Positions 34,868 to 42,610 of a DNA stretch of 64,000 nt are shown piece after piece; position 1 is the stretch's first letter, and every line of letters starts with the position of its first letter. The stretch lies in contig DBOC01000007.1 in assembly GCA_002299895.1 (NCBI GenBank), positions 15,529 to 79,528 of the forward strand. Direction: 5' to 3'. The position numbers and the translations under genes are program-made. The notes below the pieces were generated by a model that was not told where the DNA came from, did not search any database, and worked only from the letters and a program-made list of their open reading frames with translations. This DNA comes from Sphingomonadales bacterium UBA656. GTDB lineage: Bacteria; Pseudomonadota; Alphaproteobacteria; Sphingomonadales; Sphingomonadaceae.

Positions 34868-35459
34868 GCGCTTTGTAATTGCCCTAATCCTTCTGGTGTT
34901 AACGGGGTGCGATAAAGAAACCCTGCCCGAGGGGCAAGCGCAACCGGCATCGGCCAAAAACTCTAGTGCTACCGACAAAGCCGATATCTTATTGGAAAGT
35001 GCAAATGGCAGCCGCGCGACGCTCAGCTATAAATTTGCGGGCCAAAAGGCGCCGACCGCGCCCTTTGCGGACGCTGACGGACAGGATGTGACCTTAGCAG
35101 ATTTTGAAGGCAAGCCCCTGTTGCTCAACATTTGGGCGACTTGGTGTGCACCATGTAAAGCCGAAATGCCGACCCTGGACGCGCTGGCAAAGTTGGAAAA
35201 GGATCGGATGGCGGTCATTGCGATATCCCAAGATCTGGAAGGCCGCGCCCCTGTTCTAGCCTTTTTCAAAGAGACAAACGTCAAGAATCTGGTTCCCTAT
35301 ACCGACACGGATAACGCGATATTGGCTGCGTTCAACAACGCCCTCGCATTACCCACGACCATATTGTACGACAGTGCAGGGAAAGAAGTTTGGCGGCTTA
35401 CGGGCGGCGTCGAATGGGATGACGCTGAAATTGCAGAGCTGCTGCGCGCGGCAGACTGA
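34866..35459 (+). CDS. TlpA-like thiol-disulfide oxidoreductase lipoprotein
   Basis: Membrane-anchored thioredoxin-fold protein. The 197-residue product starts with a lipoprotein signal (MRFVIALILLVLTGC, lipid Cys at residue 15). After a linker comes the TlpA/ResA domain with active site WATWCAPCKAEMP (about 92-105) and the cis-Pro loop ALPTTILYD. Likely a periplasmic disulfide reductase, possibly in cytochrome c or copper-site assembly. Start codon overlaps that of argH on the other strand. Divergent promoter arrangement with argH is common in sphingomonads. It ends 30 bases before tRNA-Leu, which is transcribed towards it. Confidence 0.92.
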   Translation: MRFVIALILLVLTGCDKETLPEGQAQPASAKNSSATDKADILLESANGSRATLSYKFAGQKAPTAPFADADGQDVTLADFEGKPLLLNIWATWCAPCKAEMPTLDALAKLEKDRMAVIAISQDLEGRAPVLAFFKETNVKNLVPYTDTDNAILAAFNNALALPTTILYDSAGKEVWRLTGGVEWDDAEIAELLRAAD

Positions 35460-35488
35460 GGCGATTTGGATAAGCCAAACGAAAGAAA

Positions 35489-35575
35489 TGGTGCGGCCAA
35501 GAAGACTCGAACTTCCACGGGCTTTCGCCCACAACGACCTCAACGTTGCGCGTCTACCAATTCCGCCATGGCCGC
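35489..35575 (-). tRNA. tRNA-Leu (anticodon GAG)
   Basis: An 87-base tRNA with encoded CCA. It folds with a 7-bp acceptor stem (GCGGCCA with TGGCCGC), D-arm, the anticodon stem CAACG/CGTTG with loop TTGAGGT (anticodon GAG), a long variable arm (GGGCGAAAGCCC) typical of leucine tRNAs, and the T-loop TTCGAGTC. It reads CUC/CUU codons. Confidence 0.97.
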
Positions 35576-35638
35576 ACGCGCCTAGACAGGTAGGAGGCGG
35601 CCCCTAGCAAAGCGTGTAGGCAGGCGCAACAGGCATTA

Positions 35639-36232
35639 TCAATCGCGTCGCAGCAGGAACACCGCATGTTCCGCCAAAAGATTGGCCATTCGTTCATTAC
35701 GCGGCTTGCCACCCGACAAAAACCATTGGCCTTCTATTCTAATATTCCGCTCGTTGAGGAAACTGCGAAAATCGTCGATGGTCACATGGTGGATGTTGGG
35801 CGTGTCATACCATGTATGGGGAAGCTGCTCCGTCACGGGCATGCGTCCGCCGAACATATGGGCCAAACGCATGCGCCATTGCGCAAAATTGGGGAAGGAG
35901 ACAAAGGCCTGCCGTCCAATCCGCACCAGATGGTCCAAAACGAGATCAGGTCTTTTGGTGGTCTGCAATGTTTGGCTTAAAATCGCATAGTCAAAGCTAC
36001 CATCGGGATAATCAGCCAAGTCGGTATCGGCGTCGCCTTGAACCACCGATAGGCCGCGGGCGACCGCCGTCGCCACGTCGCGGGCATTAAGCTCCATCCC
36101 GCGCGCGTCGACATTCTTTGTATCGCGCAATGCCGCCATCAACAGACCATCGCCGCAGCCGACATCCAAGATACGCGCGTGGGCGCGCACTTCGCGGGCG
36201 ATAATCGCAAGATCGGAGCGTAAAGCTGTCAC
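35639..36232 (-). CDS. metW: MetW, methionine biosynthesis methyltransferase-like protein
   Basis: Rossmann-fold protein related to AdoMet methyltransferases, a partner of MetX in methionine synthesis from homoserine. The 197-residue product has the motif I-like ILDVGCGDGLLMAALR, the VVQGDADTDLADYPDGSFDYAILSQTLQ region (about 65-92, quoted by ends), and the family-specific LPHTWYDTPNIHH segment. Full length for MetW. It overlaps metX by 4 bases (ATGA). Its exact activity is debated, and no separate substrate can be read from the sequence. Confidence 0.95.
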   Translation of the reverse strand: MTALRSDLAIIAREVRAHARILDVGCGDGLLMAALRDTKNVDARGMELNARDVATAVARGLSVVQGDADTDLADYPDGSFDYAILSQTLQTTKRPDLVLDHLVRIGRQAFVSFPNFAQWRMRLAHMFGGRMPVTEQLPHTWYDTPNIHHVTIDDFRSFLNERNIRIEGQWFLSGGKPRNERMANLLAEHAVFLLRRD

Positions 36233-37362
36233 CGGCTTTCCCCTGCGCGCAAAAAGCCATCGACGATGCGGTTCATTTCGGGGGCGTCCAATAAAAATGC
36301 GTCATGGCCAAAGGGGCTCGACAATTCCACAAAGCTCGCCGCCGCACCCGCCGCGTTCAACGCATGTACAATGCGCCGCGATTCTGCGGTTGGATACAGC
36401 CAGTCGCTGTCAAAACTGATAAGGCAGAAACGCGTTTTGGTGCCGGCAAAGGCCTTGGCAAGTACGCCGTCATGCGGCTCTGCCAGATCGAAATAATCCA
36501 TCGCGCGGGTAATGTAGAGATAGCTATTGGCATCAAAGCGGTCGACGAAGCTGAGGCCTTGATAGCGCAAATAGCTTTCGACCTGAAAATCGGCGTCAAA
36601 GCCAAAGCTTTTGGCATCACGATTTTGCAAACGGCGGCCGAATTTTTCGGTAAGGCCGGCTTCGGACAGATACGTAATATGGGCCGCCATGCGGGCGACG
36701 GATAGGCCCGCCGCCGGTGCCTCATGCCCATAATAAGCGCCATTGTTCCAGCGCGGGTCGGCCATAATAGCCTGACGCCCAACCTCGTGGAAAGCGATGT
36801 TCTGCGCCGAATGCCGTGCGGTCGATGCAATGATAACCGCCGACCGCACACGGTCGGGATATAACGCGGCCCAGCTTAAGGCCTGCATTCCGCCCATCGA
36901 CCCGCCGACCACGGCCTCCAATGTTTGGATGCCCAAATAGTCCAGTAATACAGCCTGCGCGCGGACCATGTCCGCGATGGTGATGACAGGAAAAGCCATC
37001 GCAAAAGGCGCGCCTGTGCTGGAATCGATGCTAGCGGGACCAGATGACCCCATGCAGCTGCCCAAGACGTTTATGCTGATGATGCAATGGCGTGCGGGGT
37101 CTATTGGTTTGCCGGGGCCAACCATGCGTGTCCACCAGCCCGTTTTGCCCGTAACGGGGTGGTTCGATGCCACATATTGGTCACCGGTGAGCGCATGACA
37201 AATCAATATGGCATTCGATTTATCGGCGTTTAGCTCACCATAGGTTTCATAAGCAAATTCGACAGGCGCAAACGCGACACCGCTGTCGAGCTGCACTGCC
37301 CCAAGCAACAGTGTCTTTTTGTCTAGACCAAAACGCGCATCATTCTGCATGATGACCGCCAT
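36229..37362 (-). CDS. metX: Homoserine O-acyltransferase MetX
   Basis: Activates homoserine by acyl transfer in methionine synthesis. An alpha/beta hydrolase fold of 377 residues with ILICHALTGDQYVA and the nucleophile elbow VVGGSMGGMQALSWA (Ser about 150). The catalytic Asp is in ISFDSDWLYPT and the His in SPFGHDAFLLD. Acetyl versus succinyl donor specificity cannot be told with certainty from sequence; MetX-type enzymes of sphingomonads next to MetW are usually annotated as acetyl. The ATG at 37362 is chosen; a TTG at 37398 in the same frame has no ribosome site. No SAM riboswitch was recognised in the short divergent region shared with hisC. Confidence 0.93.
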   Translation of the reverse strand: MAVIMQNDARFGLDKKTLLLGAVQLDSGVAFAPVEFAYETYGELNADKSNAILICHALTGDQYVASNHPVTGKTGWWTRMVGPGKPIDPARHCIISINVLGSCMGSSGPASIDSSTGAPFAMAFPVITIADMVRAQAVLLDYLGIQTLEAVVGGSMGGMQALSWAALYPDRVRSAVIIASTARHSAQNIAFHEVGRQAIMADPRWNNGAYYGHEAPAAGLSVARMAAHITYLSEAGLTEKFGRRLQNRDAKSFGFDADFQVESYLRYQGLSFVDRFDANSYLYITRAMDYFDLAEPHDGVLAKAFAGTKTRFCLISFDSDWLYPTAESRRIVHALNAAGAAASFVELSSPFGHDAFLLDAPEMNRIVDGFLRAGESR

Positions 37363-37461
37363 ATCAGCGGTTTCGTGCGAAACAATAGAAACTCGCAAAA
37401 GAAGTAATGGCGCGTTGGCGACACGTTGCGCTTCGCCGCCGCCGCCGCTATGGCCGCGGGG

Positions 37462-38559
37462 ATGAACACACCCATAGCCAAACCATGGATTGAAGCGATC
37501 AGCGCCTACACACCCGGCAAAGCAAAGTCGGACGATGGCCGTGTGTTGATTAAATTATCAGCCAACGAAAACCCGTTGGGCTGCAGTCCCGCGGCTGCGG
37601 CGGCGCTGGTCGACAAAAGTGCCTCTTTGGCGCGCTATCCGGACCCTGCCTGCACCGCTTTGCGAGAGGCATTGGGCGCGGCCTATGAGATCAATAGCGA
37701 CCAAATCGTCTGCGGCACGGGTTCAGATGAACTGCTGAACCTAATCGCCATGGGCTATGCGGGTGCAGGCGATGATATCATTTATGTCCGTTATGGTTTT
37801 TCGGTCTATGACATTGCGGCCCGCAAAGCGGCGGCCAATGTGATTGTCGCGCCGGACAAGGATTATGGCACAGATGTAGATGCTTTGTTGGCGCTGGTGA
37901 CCGACAAGACCCGCGTGGTTTTTGTGGCGAACCCGAATAATCCGACGGGCACATTTACCGACGACAGCGAAATTGCGCGGCTGCATGCGGGATTGCCTGG
38001 CAATTGTGTGCTCGTGCTGGACCAAGCCTATGGTGAATATCTAGAGGATGACGGTCCCGCTGCATTGGAACTGGCGCGCCGCCATGACAATGTTCTGATA
38101 ACCCGAACTTTCTCTAAAATTTACGGCCTCGCGGCAGAACGCATCGGCTGGTGCTATGGCCATGCAGGCCTCATCGCGACGTTGAACCGCGTGCGTGCGC
38201 CGTTCAACGTGACGGCCGCAGGACAGGCGGCAGCCATTGCCGCACTAGCGGACACAGATTTTGTGACGCGTAGCCGTCAGCATAATGCCGAATGGCGCGA
38301 TTGGATGTCCGCAGAATTTGCGGCATTGTCTAACCACGGATTGAAAGTCATCCCATCTTGGGCAAATTTCCTGATGGTTTTGTTTGAAGGCACATGCAGC
38401 GCAGAGACAGCGTTTAACGCGCTCATGGCCGAAGGCTATATCGTTCGCTGGTTACCAGGACAGGGGCTTGGCAATGGCTTGCGGATCACCATCGGCACCG
38501 AAGAGGAAAATCGAGGTGTGATGGCTGCCTTGCGCCATATTTTGGACGCGAACGCGTAA
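37462..38559 (+). CDS. hisC: Histidinol-phosphate aminotransferase
   Basis: PLP-dependent transamination in histidine synthesis, and often also of aromatic amino acids. The 365-residue protein shows LSANENPLGCSP at its start, GTGSDELLNLIA and VFVANPNNPTGTF. VLDQAYGEY and the PLP Lys in TRTFSKIYGLAAERIGW (about 210-225) follow. GGGG stands directly before the ATG at 37462. Its stop codon overlaps the start of tyrA (TAATG). The pairing with prephenate dehydrogenase suggests it also serves tyrosine/phenylalanine synthesis. Confidence 0.95.
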   Translation: MNTPIAKPWIEAISAYTPGKAKSDDGRVLIKLSANENPLGCSPAAAAALVDKSASLARYPDPACTALREALGAAYEINSDQIVCGTGSDELLNLIAMGYAGAGDDIIYVRYGFSVYDIAARKAAANVIVAPDKDYGTDVDALLALVTDKTRVVFVANPNNPTGTFTDDSEIARLHAGLPGNCVLVLDQAYGEYLEDDGPAALELARRHDNVLITRTFSKIYGLAAERIGWCYGHAGLIATLNRVRAPFNVTAAGQAAAIAALADTDFVTRSRQHNAEWRDWMSAEFAALSNHGLKVIPSWANFLMVLFEGTCSAETAFNALMAEGYIVRWLPGQGLGNGLRITIGTEEENRGVMAALRHILDANA

Positions 38560-39464
38560 TGCTACCCTTTGCGCGCCTGACAATCATTGGCTTGGGCCTG
38601 ATCGGCTCATCGGTGGCCCGCGCGGTCAGGGCGCAGATGCCCGCTATGCGCATTACTGGACATGATGCCGACCCAATTGTGCGTGAACGCGCGGTTGCGC
38701 TTGGGTTCTGCGATGATGTGACCGACACGGCTGGTGCTTCGGTGATGGATGCTGACCTTGTGATCCTGTGCGTGCCTGTGGGCGCTATGGGCGCGGTTGC
38801 GGCGGAATTCGCGGCGGATCTGCCAGTCGATGCGGTTGTCAGCGATGTCGGTTCCTGCAAACAAAGCGTGGCAGAAGCGCTTGGCGCGGTGCTCCCCAAC
38901 GCAATTATCATTCCTGCCCATCCGGTGGCGGGCACGGAAAAAAGCGGTCCTGATGCTGGATTTTCGACTTTGTTCAAGGGGCGCTGGTGCATATTGACGC
39001 CGCCGGACAACGCACCTGCTGCGGCTGTGGAGCGCCTGCGCATTTTTTGGCAGCAATTGGGCGCCGATGTTGAGATTATGGACGCGCGCCATCATGACAT
39101 GGTCCTTGCCGTTACCAGCCATTTGCCGCACTTGATTGCCTATACTATTGTGGGCACGGCGGATGATTTGGAAGGCGTGACGCAAAGCGAGGTTATCAAA
39201 TATTCGGCAGGTGGTTTCCGCGACTTCACGCGCATTGCGGCGTCCGACCCGGTGATGTGGCGCGATGTGTTTCTGTCTAACAAGGACGCGGTTCTGGAAA
39301 TGCTGCAGCGCTTTTCCGAAGATTTAAGCGCATTACAACGCGCGATCCGGTACGATAAAGGCGACGAGTTGGAGGCATTATTTTCTCGCACGCGCAATAT
39401 CCGACGGTCGATTGTGGAACAGGGGCAAGATGATGATGCACCCGATTTCGGGCGCAAGCATTAG
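38559..39464 (+). CDS. tyrA: Prephenate/arogenate dehydrogenase
   Basis: NAD(P)-dependent oxidation of prephenate (or arogenate) in tyrosine synthesis. The 301-residue protein begins with the dinucleotide loop TIIGLGLIGSSVARAV. It continues with AHPVAGTEKSGPDAGFSTLFKGRW (about 125-148, quoted by its ends; His and Gly residues of the active site), HHDMVLAVTSHLPHL and GGFRDFTRIA. Start overlaps the hisC stop by one base. Substrate preference is not readable from the sequence. The hisC-tyrA pair divergent from metX is typical of this order. Confidence 0.95.
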   Translation: MLPFARLTIIGLGLIGSSVARAVRAQMPAMRITGHDADPIVRERAVALGFCDDVTDTAGASVMDADLVILCVPVGAMGAVAAEFAADLPVDAVVSDVGSCKQSVAEALGAVLPNAIIIPAHPVAGTEKSGPDAGFSTLFKGRWCILTPPDNAPAAAVERLRIFWQQLGADVEIMDARHHDMVLAVTSHLPHLIAYTIVGTADDLEGVTQSEVIKYSAGGFRDFTRIAASDPVMWRDVFLSNKDAVLEMLQRFSEDLSALQRAIRYDKGDELEALFSRTRNIRRSIVEQGQDDDAPDFGRKH

Positions 39465-39473
39465 GTTCTAACC

Positions 39474-40163
39474 TTAAACGTTCAGTGCATTAATGGCAGC
39501 GTGAACGCGCGCCTCAATTTCGGCGCGTGGCAGGCCCGTGGGTAGCTCCTCACCAACCTTGTAAGTAATCGTCCCTGATTTCCAGATACCCGTTCTGCGC
39601 GGGCTTAAAGTGCCGCTGTCGACCGCAATCGGCACGACGGGAAGATCGATCAACTTATACAGGCCGGCAAAGCCCGACTGCAAAGGCGGCTGGTGGCCGG
39701 GGGCAACGCGGGTACCTTCGGGGAAGATCACAATGGGCCGCCCGTCGGCGATCATTTTCTTGGCAAGAACCAACATGGCCCGCAGCGCCGCCGCGCCGCC
39801 ATTGCGGTCAACAGGTATCATGCCATAAGCGCGCGCGGCTGGACCCCATAAGGGGATATCAAACAGTTCCTTCTTCGTCACCACCGCCGGTTTGTGAAAC
39901 ATGCGCGGCATATCGATGGTTTCAAACATGCTTTCATGTTTGATGGCGTAGAGAACGGGCTTTTGCGGCAATGCGCCCTCAATCTTGATGTTGATGCCCA
40001 ATATCCGGCGGTAGCAGCTATATTGCCAGCGCGACCAGCCGCGCACCGCCCATTGCATCAGCGGGACGGAGAACCATTGCGCCAAAAATGCTGTGACGAC
40101 GAAAAACATGGATACAGTGTAAAATATCACGATGTACATGGCAGACCGGATGACGGCCACCAT
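39474..40163 (-). CDS. plsC: 1-acyl-sn-glycerol-3-phosphate acyltransferase (PlsC family)
   Basis: Makes phosphatidic acid from lysophosphatidic acid at the inner membrane. The 229-residue product has an N-terminal membrane helix (about 8-30). The acyltransferase motif appears as KHESMFET (His about 75; here Glu replaces the more usual Asp, as in a known proteobacterial subgroup). FPEGTRVAPG (about 148-157) and VVPIAVDSG follow. It starts 3 bases downstream of the ydcF stop, so the two form a unit. Convergent with tyrA. Confidence 0.93.
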   Translation of the reverse strand: MVAVIRSAMYIVIFYTVSMFFVVTAFLAQWFSVPLMQWAVRGWSRWQYSCYRRILGINIKIEGALPQKPVLYAIKHESMFETIDMPRMFHKPAVVTKKELFDIPLWGPAARAYGMIPVDRNGGAAALRAMLVLAKKMIADGRPIVIFPEGTRVAPGHQPPLQSGFAGLYKLIDLPVVPIAVDSGTLSPRRTGIWKSGTITYKVGEELPTGLPRAEIEARVHAAINALNV

Positions 40164-40166
40164 GGC

Positions 40167-40697
40167 TTAAAGCCCCAGAAGCGACGCGACCGCGCGCAAC
40201 CAATATTTATTATATTCCTTGAACAAACCGCCAAGCGACGGTTGGGTGGACACAGCGTCATTGGTCACCGAGATGCCATTGGGCAAGGCCCGATCAAGTT
40301 CAAAGCGTGCGCGGCGCATGTGCCAATCATGGGTAACGAGCCGAATGCTGCGCATATTATTCCGCTTTACCCATGCGGCCGTTTCTAACGCGTTGGACCG
40401 CGTGTCTACCGATTGGAAACCCAACGCGATGCAGCATTGAAAATATTTGGCAGATTTGGGATATTGCGCCTCAAGCTCGGGCGGCTTCACATCGCGGTCT
40501 ACGCCAGAAATCAGCAATTTTTTGGATTTGCCCGATCCCAATATTTCAAGGCCACGATCAATTCTGTGCGCGCCGCCGGTCAGCACGACAACACCATCGC
40601 TGGGCGCAATGGGCGCTGGCTGCGGCAACAGCAAAGCAAACCAGGCAAAGCCCAGCATCCAGATCAACAATATGAAGGCGATAGAGCGGCTAATCAT
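40167..40697 (-). CDS. YdcF family (DUF218) membrane protein
   Basis: A 176-residue protein with an N-terminal membrane helix (about 5-25), then the DUF218 domain: SDGVVVLTGGAHRIDRGLEIL, KLLISGV, ALGFQSVDTRSNALETAAWVK and VTHDWHMRRARFELDRALP. SanA/ElyC-type proteins of this family affect cell-envelope integrity. The ATG at 40697 is chosen at the membrane helix; a further in-frame ATG at 40733 would add a hydrophilic extension. Immediately followed by plsC (3-base gap). In related genomes I recall ftsE and ftsX standing just upstream; they are absent here. Confidence 0.9.
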   Translation of the reverse strand: MISRSIAFILLIWMLGFAWFALLLPQPAPIAPSDGVVVLTGGAHRIDRGLEILGSGKSKKLLISGVDRDVKPPELEAQYPKSAKYFQCCIALGFQSVDTRSNALETAAWVKRNNMRSIRLVTHDWHMRRARFELDRALPNGISVTNDAVSTQPSLGGLFKEYNKYWLRAVASLLGL

Positions 40698-40861
40698 ATA
40701 TTCTTCTTTAACACAGTATTCATCGTGAAGCACGACATAAGCATAGCAAGCGTTGTTACAGCAAGCGGAATGCGCCGCACCACAGCGACAAATGGCGCTA
40801 GAGATAGAACGGGGTAAGGGCTATTTCTGGCCGGGTCGCCACCCGAAAACGCGTCGTCCAC
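40694..40861 (-). CDS. Candidate 55-codon ORF coupled to ydcF (uncertain)
   Basis: A GTG-started frame that stops with a TGA overlapping the ydcF ATG (ATGA), the spacing typical of coupled genes. The predicted peptide has a polar start (VDDAFSGGDPARNS) and one hydrophobic stretch (APFVAVVRRIPLAVTTLAML), so it could be a small membrane protein. It has no recognisable family and no clear ribosome site; a chance open frame of this length is not rare. Listed because it occupies the place where ftsX would be expected. Confidence 0.25.
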   Translation of the reverse strand: MDDAFSGGDPARNSPYPVLSLAPFVAVVRRIPLAVTTLAMLMSCFTMNTVLKKNI

Positions 40862-40917
40862 AGCAATTTTCACCAGCGGGCTTGCAAGTCACAAGCTGCT
40901 GCTGTTTAGTCCTCGAC

Positions 40918-41808
40918 ATGCTGCTTGTCTGCCCTTCCTGCCGCACACGTTACAATGTTCCTGACAATGCCGTTGGTGTTGATGGTCGCCAAGTACGTTG
41001 CGCCAATTGCAAGCATGCATGGTTTCAAGAAGCGGCAGTTCAACCGACGGCACCAACGCCTCCCATTCCAGCACCTATCGAACCGAGCGACACAGCGCCC
41101 GTTGTTGCTCCGCCAGAGGCCCCCGTTACGGCACAGGCATCGCCAGTGGATGACGAGCCGTCAGAAAGCGGGCTAGCTCCAGCTCCAGACCCGGACGCTG
41201 CTCCGCGGTTCATGGGGGCAGAAACGGATACGGATGATGCGCAGCCTACCATCCCAAGATTTACCCCTGAGCGCGCGGTCACACCTGATCCGGCGTCTGT
41301 ATATGTCGATCCGTCGTTAAGTGCGGGAAAATGGGCAGATACTGAGCCGAAGCAAAGCCGCTTTGGGCATGAGCCACCGTTTAACCAACGTCGCAGCCCT
41401 GCAAAAATCTGGACACTGGTTGCCGTCCTCTTTGCGCTGACGGTCACATTCATTGGCACGGCTATCTCTTATTTTGGCATGCCAAATATCGGCCTGTCGA
41501 GTACGACGGAGCAGCCCGACCTAACCATCGTGCTCAACGATAATCTAGCGCTGAACCAGCGCGAAGATGGCACGCCCTATTTCATCGCGAGCGGCAGCAT
41601 CGTGAACCCGACCGGGGTGCAGCAAAATGTGCCCGATATGCTCGTGACGCTCAAAGATGCGAGTGGCAGACCAGTCTACAGTTGGAAAATGAAAGCCAAA
41701 GCAAGCAAGCTTGCGCCGGGCGCAAAGGTCGATTTTAGCGAGGCGCGGTTGGACGTTCCACTGGCCGCCAAGCAGATCAGCGTCGGCTGGGTGCTTTCGG
41801 GCAATTAG
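40918..41808 (+). CDS. Zinc-ribbon (MJ0042 type) single-pass membrane protein
   Basis: The 296-residue product begins with MLLVCPSCRTRYNVPDNAVG and RCANCKHAWF. These are two CxxC pairs making an MJ0042-type zinc ribbon in the cytoplasm (about 1-37). A Pro/Ala/Asp-rich linker runs to about 155. One membrane helix (about 163-187) is followed by a periplasmic domain (LALNQREDGTPYFIASGSIVNPT and on) of the DUF3426 type seen in such proteins. The role is unknown. The ATG at 40918 is chosen because the zinc ribbon begins there; an open frame further upstream lacks family character. Confidence 0.88.
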   Translation: MLLVCPSCRTRYNVPDNAVGVDGRQVRCANCKHAWFQEAAVQPTAPTPPIPAPIEPSDTAPVVAPPEAPVTAQASPVDDEPSESGLAPAPDPDAAPRFMGAETDTDDAQPTIPRFTPERAVTPDPASVYVDPSLSAGKWADTEPKQSRFGHEPPFNQRRSPAKIWTLVAVLFALTVTFIGTAISYFGMPNIGLSSTTEQPDLTIVLNDNLALNQREDGTPYFIASGSIVNPTGVQQNVPDMLVTLKDASGRPVYSWKMKAKASKLAPGAKVDFSEARLDVPLAAKQISVGWVLSGN

Positions 41809-41880
41809 CTCCGCGCCGTATAAAGGCCACTTGAACTCAGTAGCGCTCTTGGCTATGCGAACCCCAGCCGAGCGCCACAT

Positions 41881-41956
41881 GCCGCCTTAGCTCAGTTGGT
41901 AGAGCATCGCATTCGTAATGCGGGGGTCGTAGGTTCGAATCCTATAGGCGGCACCA
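41881..41956 (+). tRNA. tRNA-Thr (anticodon CGT)
   Basis: A 76-base tRNA with encoded CCA. Acceptor stem GCCGCCT/AGGCGGC, D-arm GCTC-AGTTGGTA-GAGC, anticodon stem TCGCA/TGCGG with loop TTCGTAA (anticodon CGT), and T-loop TTCGAAT. It reads ACG. It stands at the left edge of the accessory block at 42-54 kb, but no integrase gene was found, nor was a copy of its 3' end further along. Confidence 0.97.
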
Positions 41957-42094
41957 AACAAACTGTTTATATATAACAATAATTAAGCGCAGCGACGCTC
42001 CGATTACGGCTTAAATAGCGCTTATTCGCTATGCATAAATTTGCACTGTTTCGCCAACTTCTTGTTTAAGCGGAGAAACTCAGAGGGAAGCGGA

Positions 42095-42481
42095 CTAGCG
42101 CTTCGTTGGCTCTCCAAAAGCGCGATACGCCAGACCAAGTAGCGCAATCATAACGGCTTCAACGATCATTGGAGGAACTGTAGTTGGTGCAGTGCCATCA
42201 AAGGCGATGCTGACGAAACGCCCGAGAAGCGCAAATGTTAGTAACATCAGTGGCACCATTAGGGGCAGGCGGTCTGCCCGCCATGCACCGATGAGCGAAA
42301 ACACAGCTCCTGTTAGGAAAAAGGCGGGGAAGTCGGCGCGCATCGTTGCCATTCCCTGCGTCCCCAGCGGAGAGATTGCGAATTCCGCTGCCATCTTCGC
42401 GGGGTTGAACAGAAAACTTAGACCAATAACGATATTCAAAAGACCAACGAGGCCAATTAGGAATTGCATTGTTCTTTTCAT
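42095..42481 (-). CDS. Four-helix membrane protein (DUF4345-like)
   Basis: A 128-residue hydrophobic protein with four predicted membrane helices (about 5-25, 48-66, 72-92, 100-120). The pattern LIGLVGLLNIVIGLSFLFNPAKMAAEF at the start and MRADFPAFFLTGAVFSLIGAW in the middle (both given by their ends) resembles DUF4345/DUF4383-type small membrane proteins. Function unknown. The ATG at 42481 is chosen at the first helix. It is divergent from the GST-like gene, and the shared region holds operator 1. It may therefore be controlled with the sulfatase operon. A small hairpin (42015-42032) lies beyond its 3' end. Confidence 0.7.
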   Translation of the reverse strand: MKRTMQFLIGLVGLLNIVIGLSFLFNPAKMAAEFAISPLGTQGMATMRADFPAFFLTGAVFSLIGAWRADRLPLMVPLMLLTFALLGRFVSIAFDGTAPTTVPPMIVEAVMIALLGLAYRAFGEPTKR

Positions 42482-42540
42482 GTGTTCTGTCCCCAAAAGT
42501 AGGCGAAGTATGCAAAGATGCCATCCTTCACCTGATGATA

Positions 42541-42564
42541 TGGCATTGATAATGTCATTATATT
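42541..42564 (+). promoter_or_regulatory. Operator 1 and -10 hexamer of the GST-sulfatase operon
   Basis: The 17-base inverted repeat TGGCATTGATAATGTCA (42541-42557, one mismatched pair plus the centre) is followed after one base by TATATT (42559-42564), 46 bases upstream of the GST-like ATG. The same 17-base pattern and the same one-base distance to a TATANT hexamer recur at 48481 and 50109. It lies between two divergent genes and could control both. Further AATGTCA/TGACATT half-sites follow it (42551-42557 and 42595-42601). Confidence 0.7.
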
Positions 42565-42610
42565 GCGTCAAACATGATGACAAGTGACATTAACGTAAGG
42601 ATCTCCTCCA

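Noticed and set aside
37363..37461. SAM riboswitch between metX and hisC
   Set aside because: metX genes in alphaproteobacteria can have SAM-sensing leaders, but the region is under 100 bases, shared by two divergent genes, and I could not fit the SAM-II pattern to it.
41942..41956. Attachment-site repeat of the tRNA-Thr 3' end at the right edge of the block
   Set aside because: I looked for the last ~15 bases of the tRNA again between 53.6 and 54.8 kb by eye and did not find them; no integrase gene is present.
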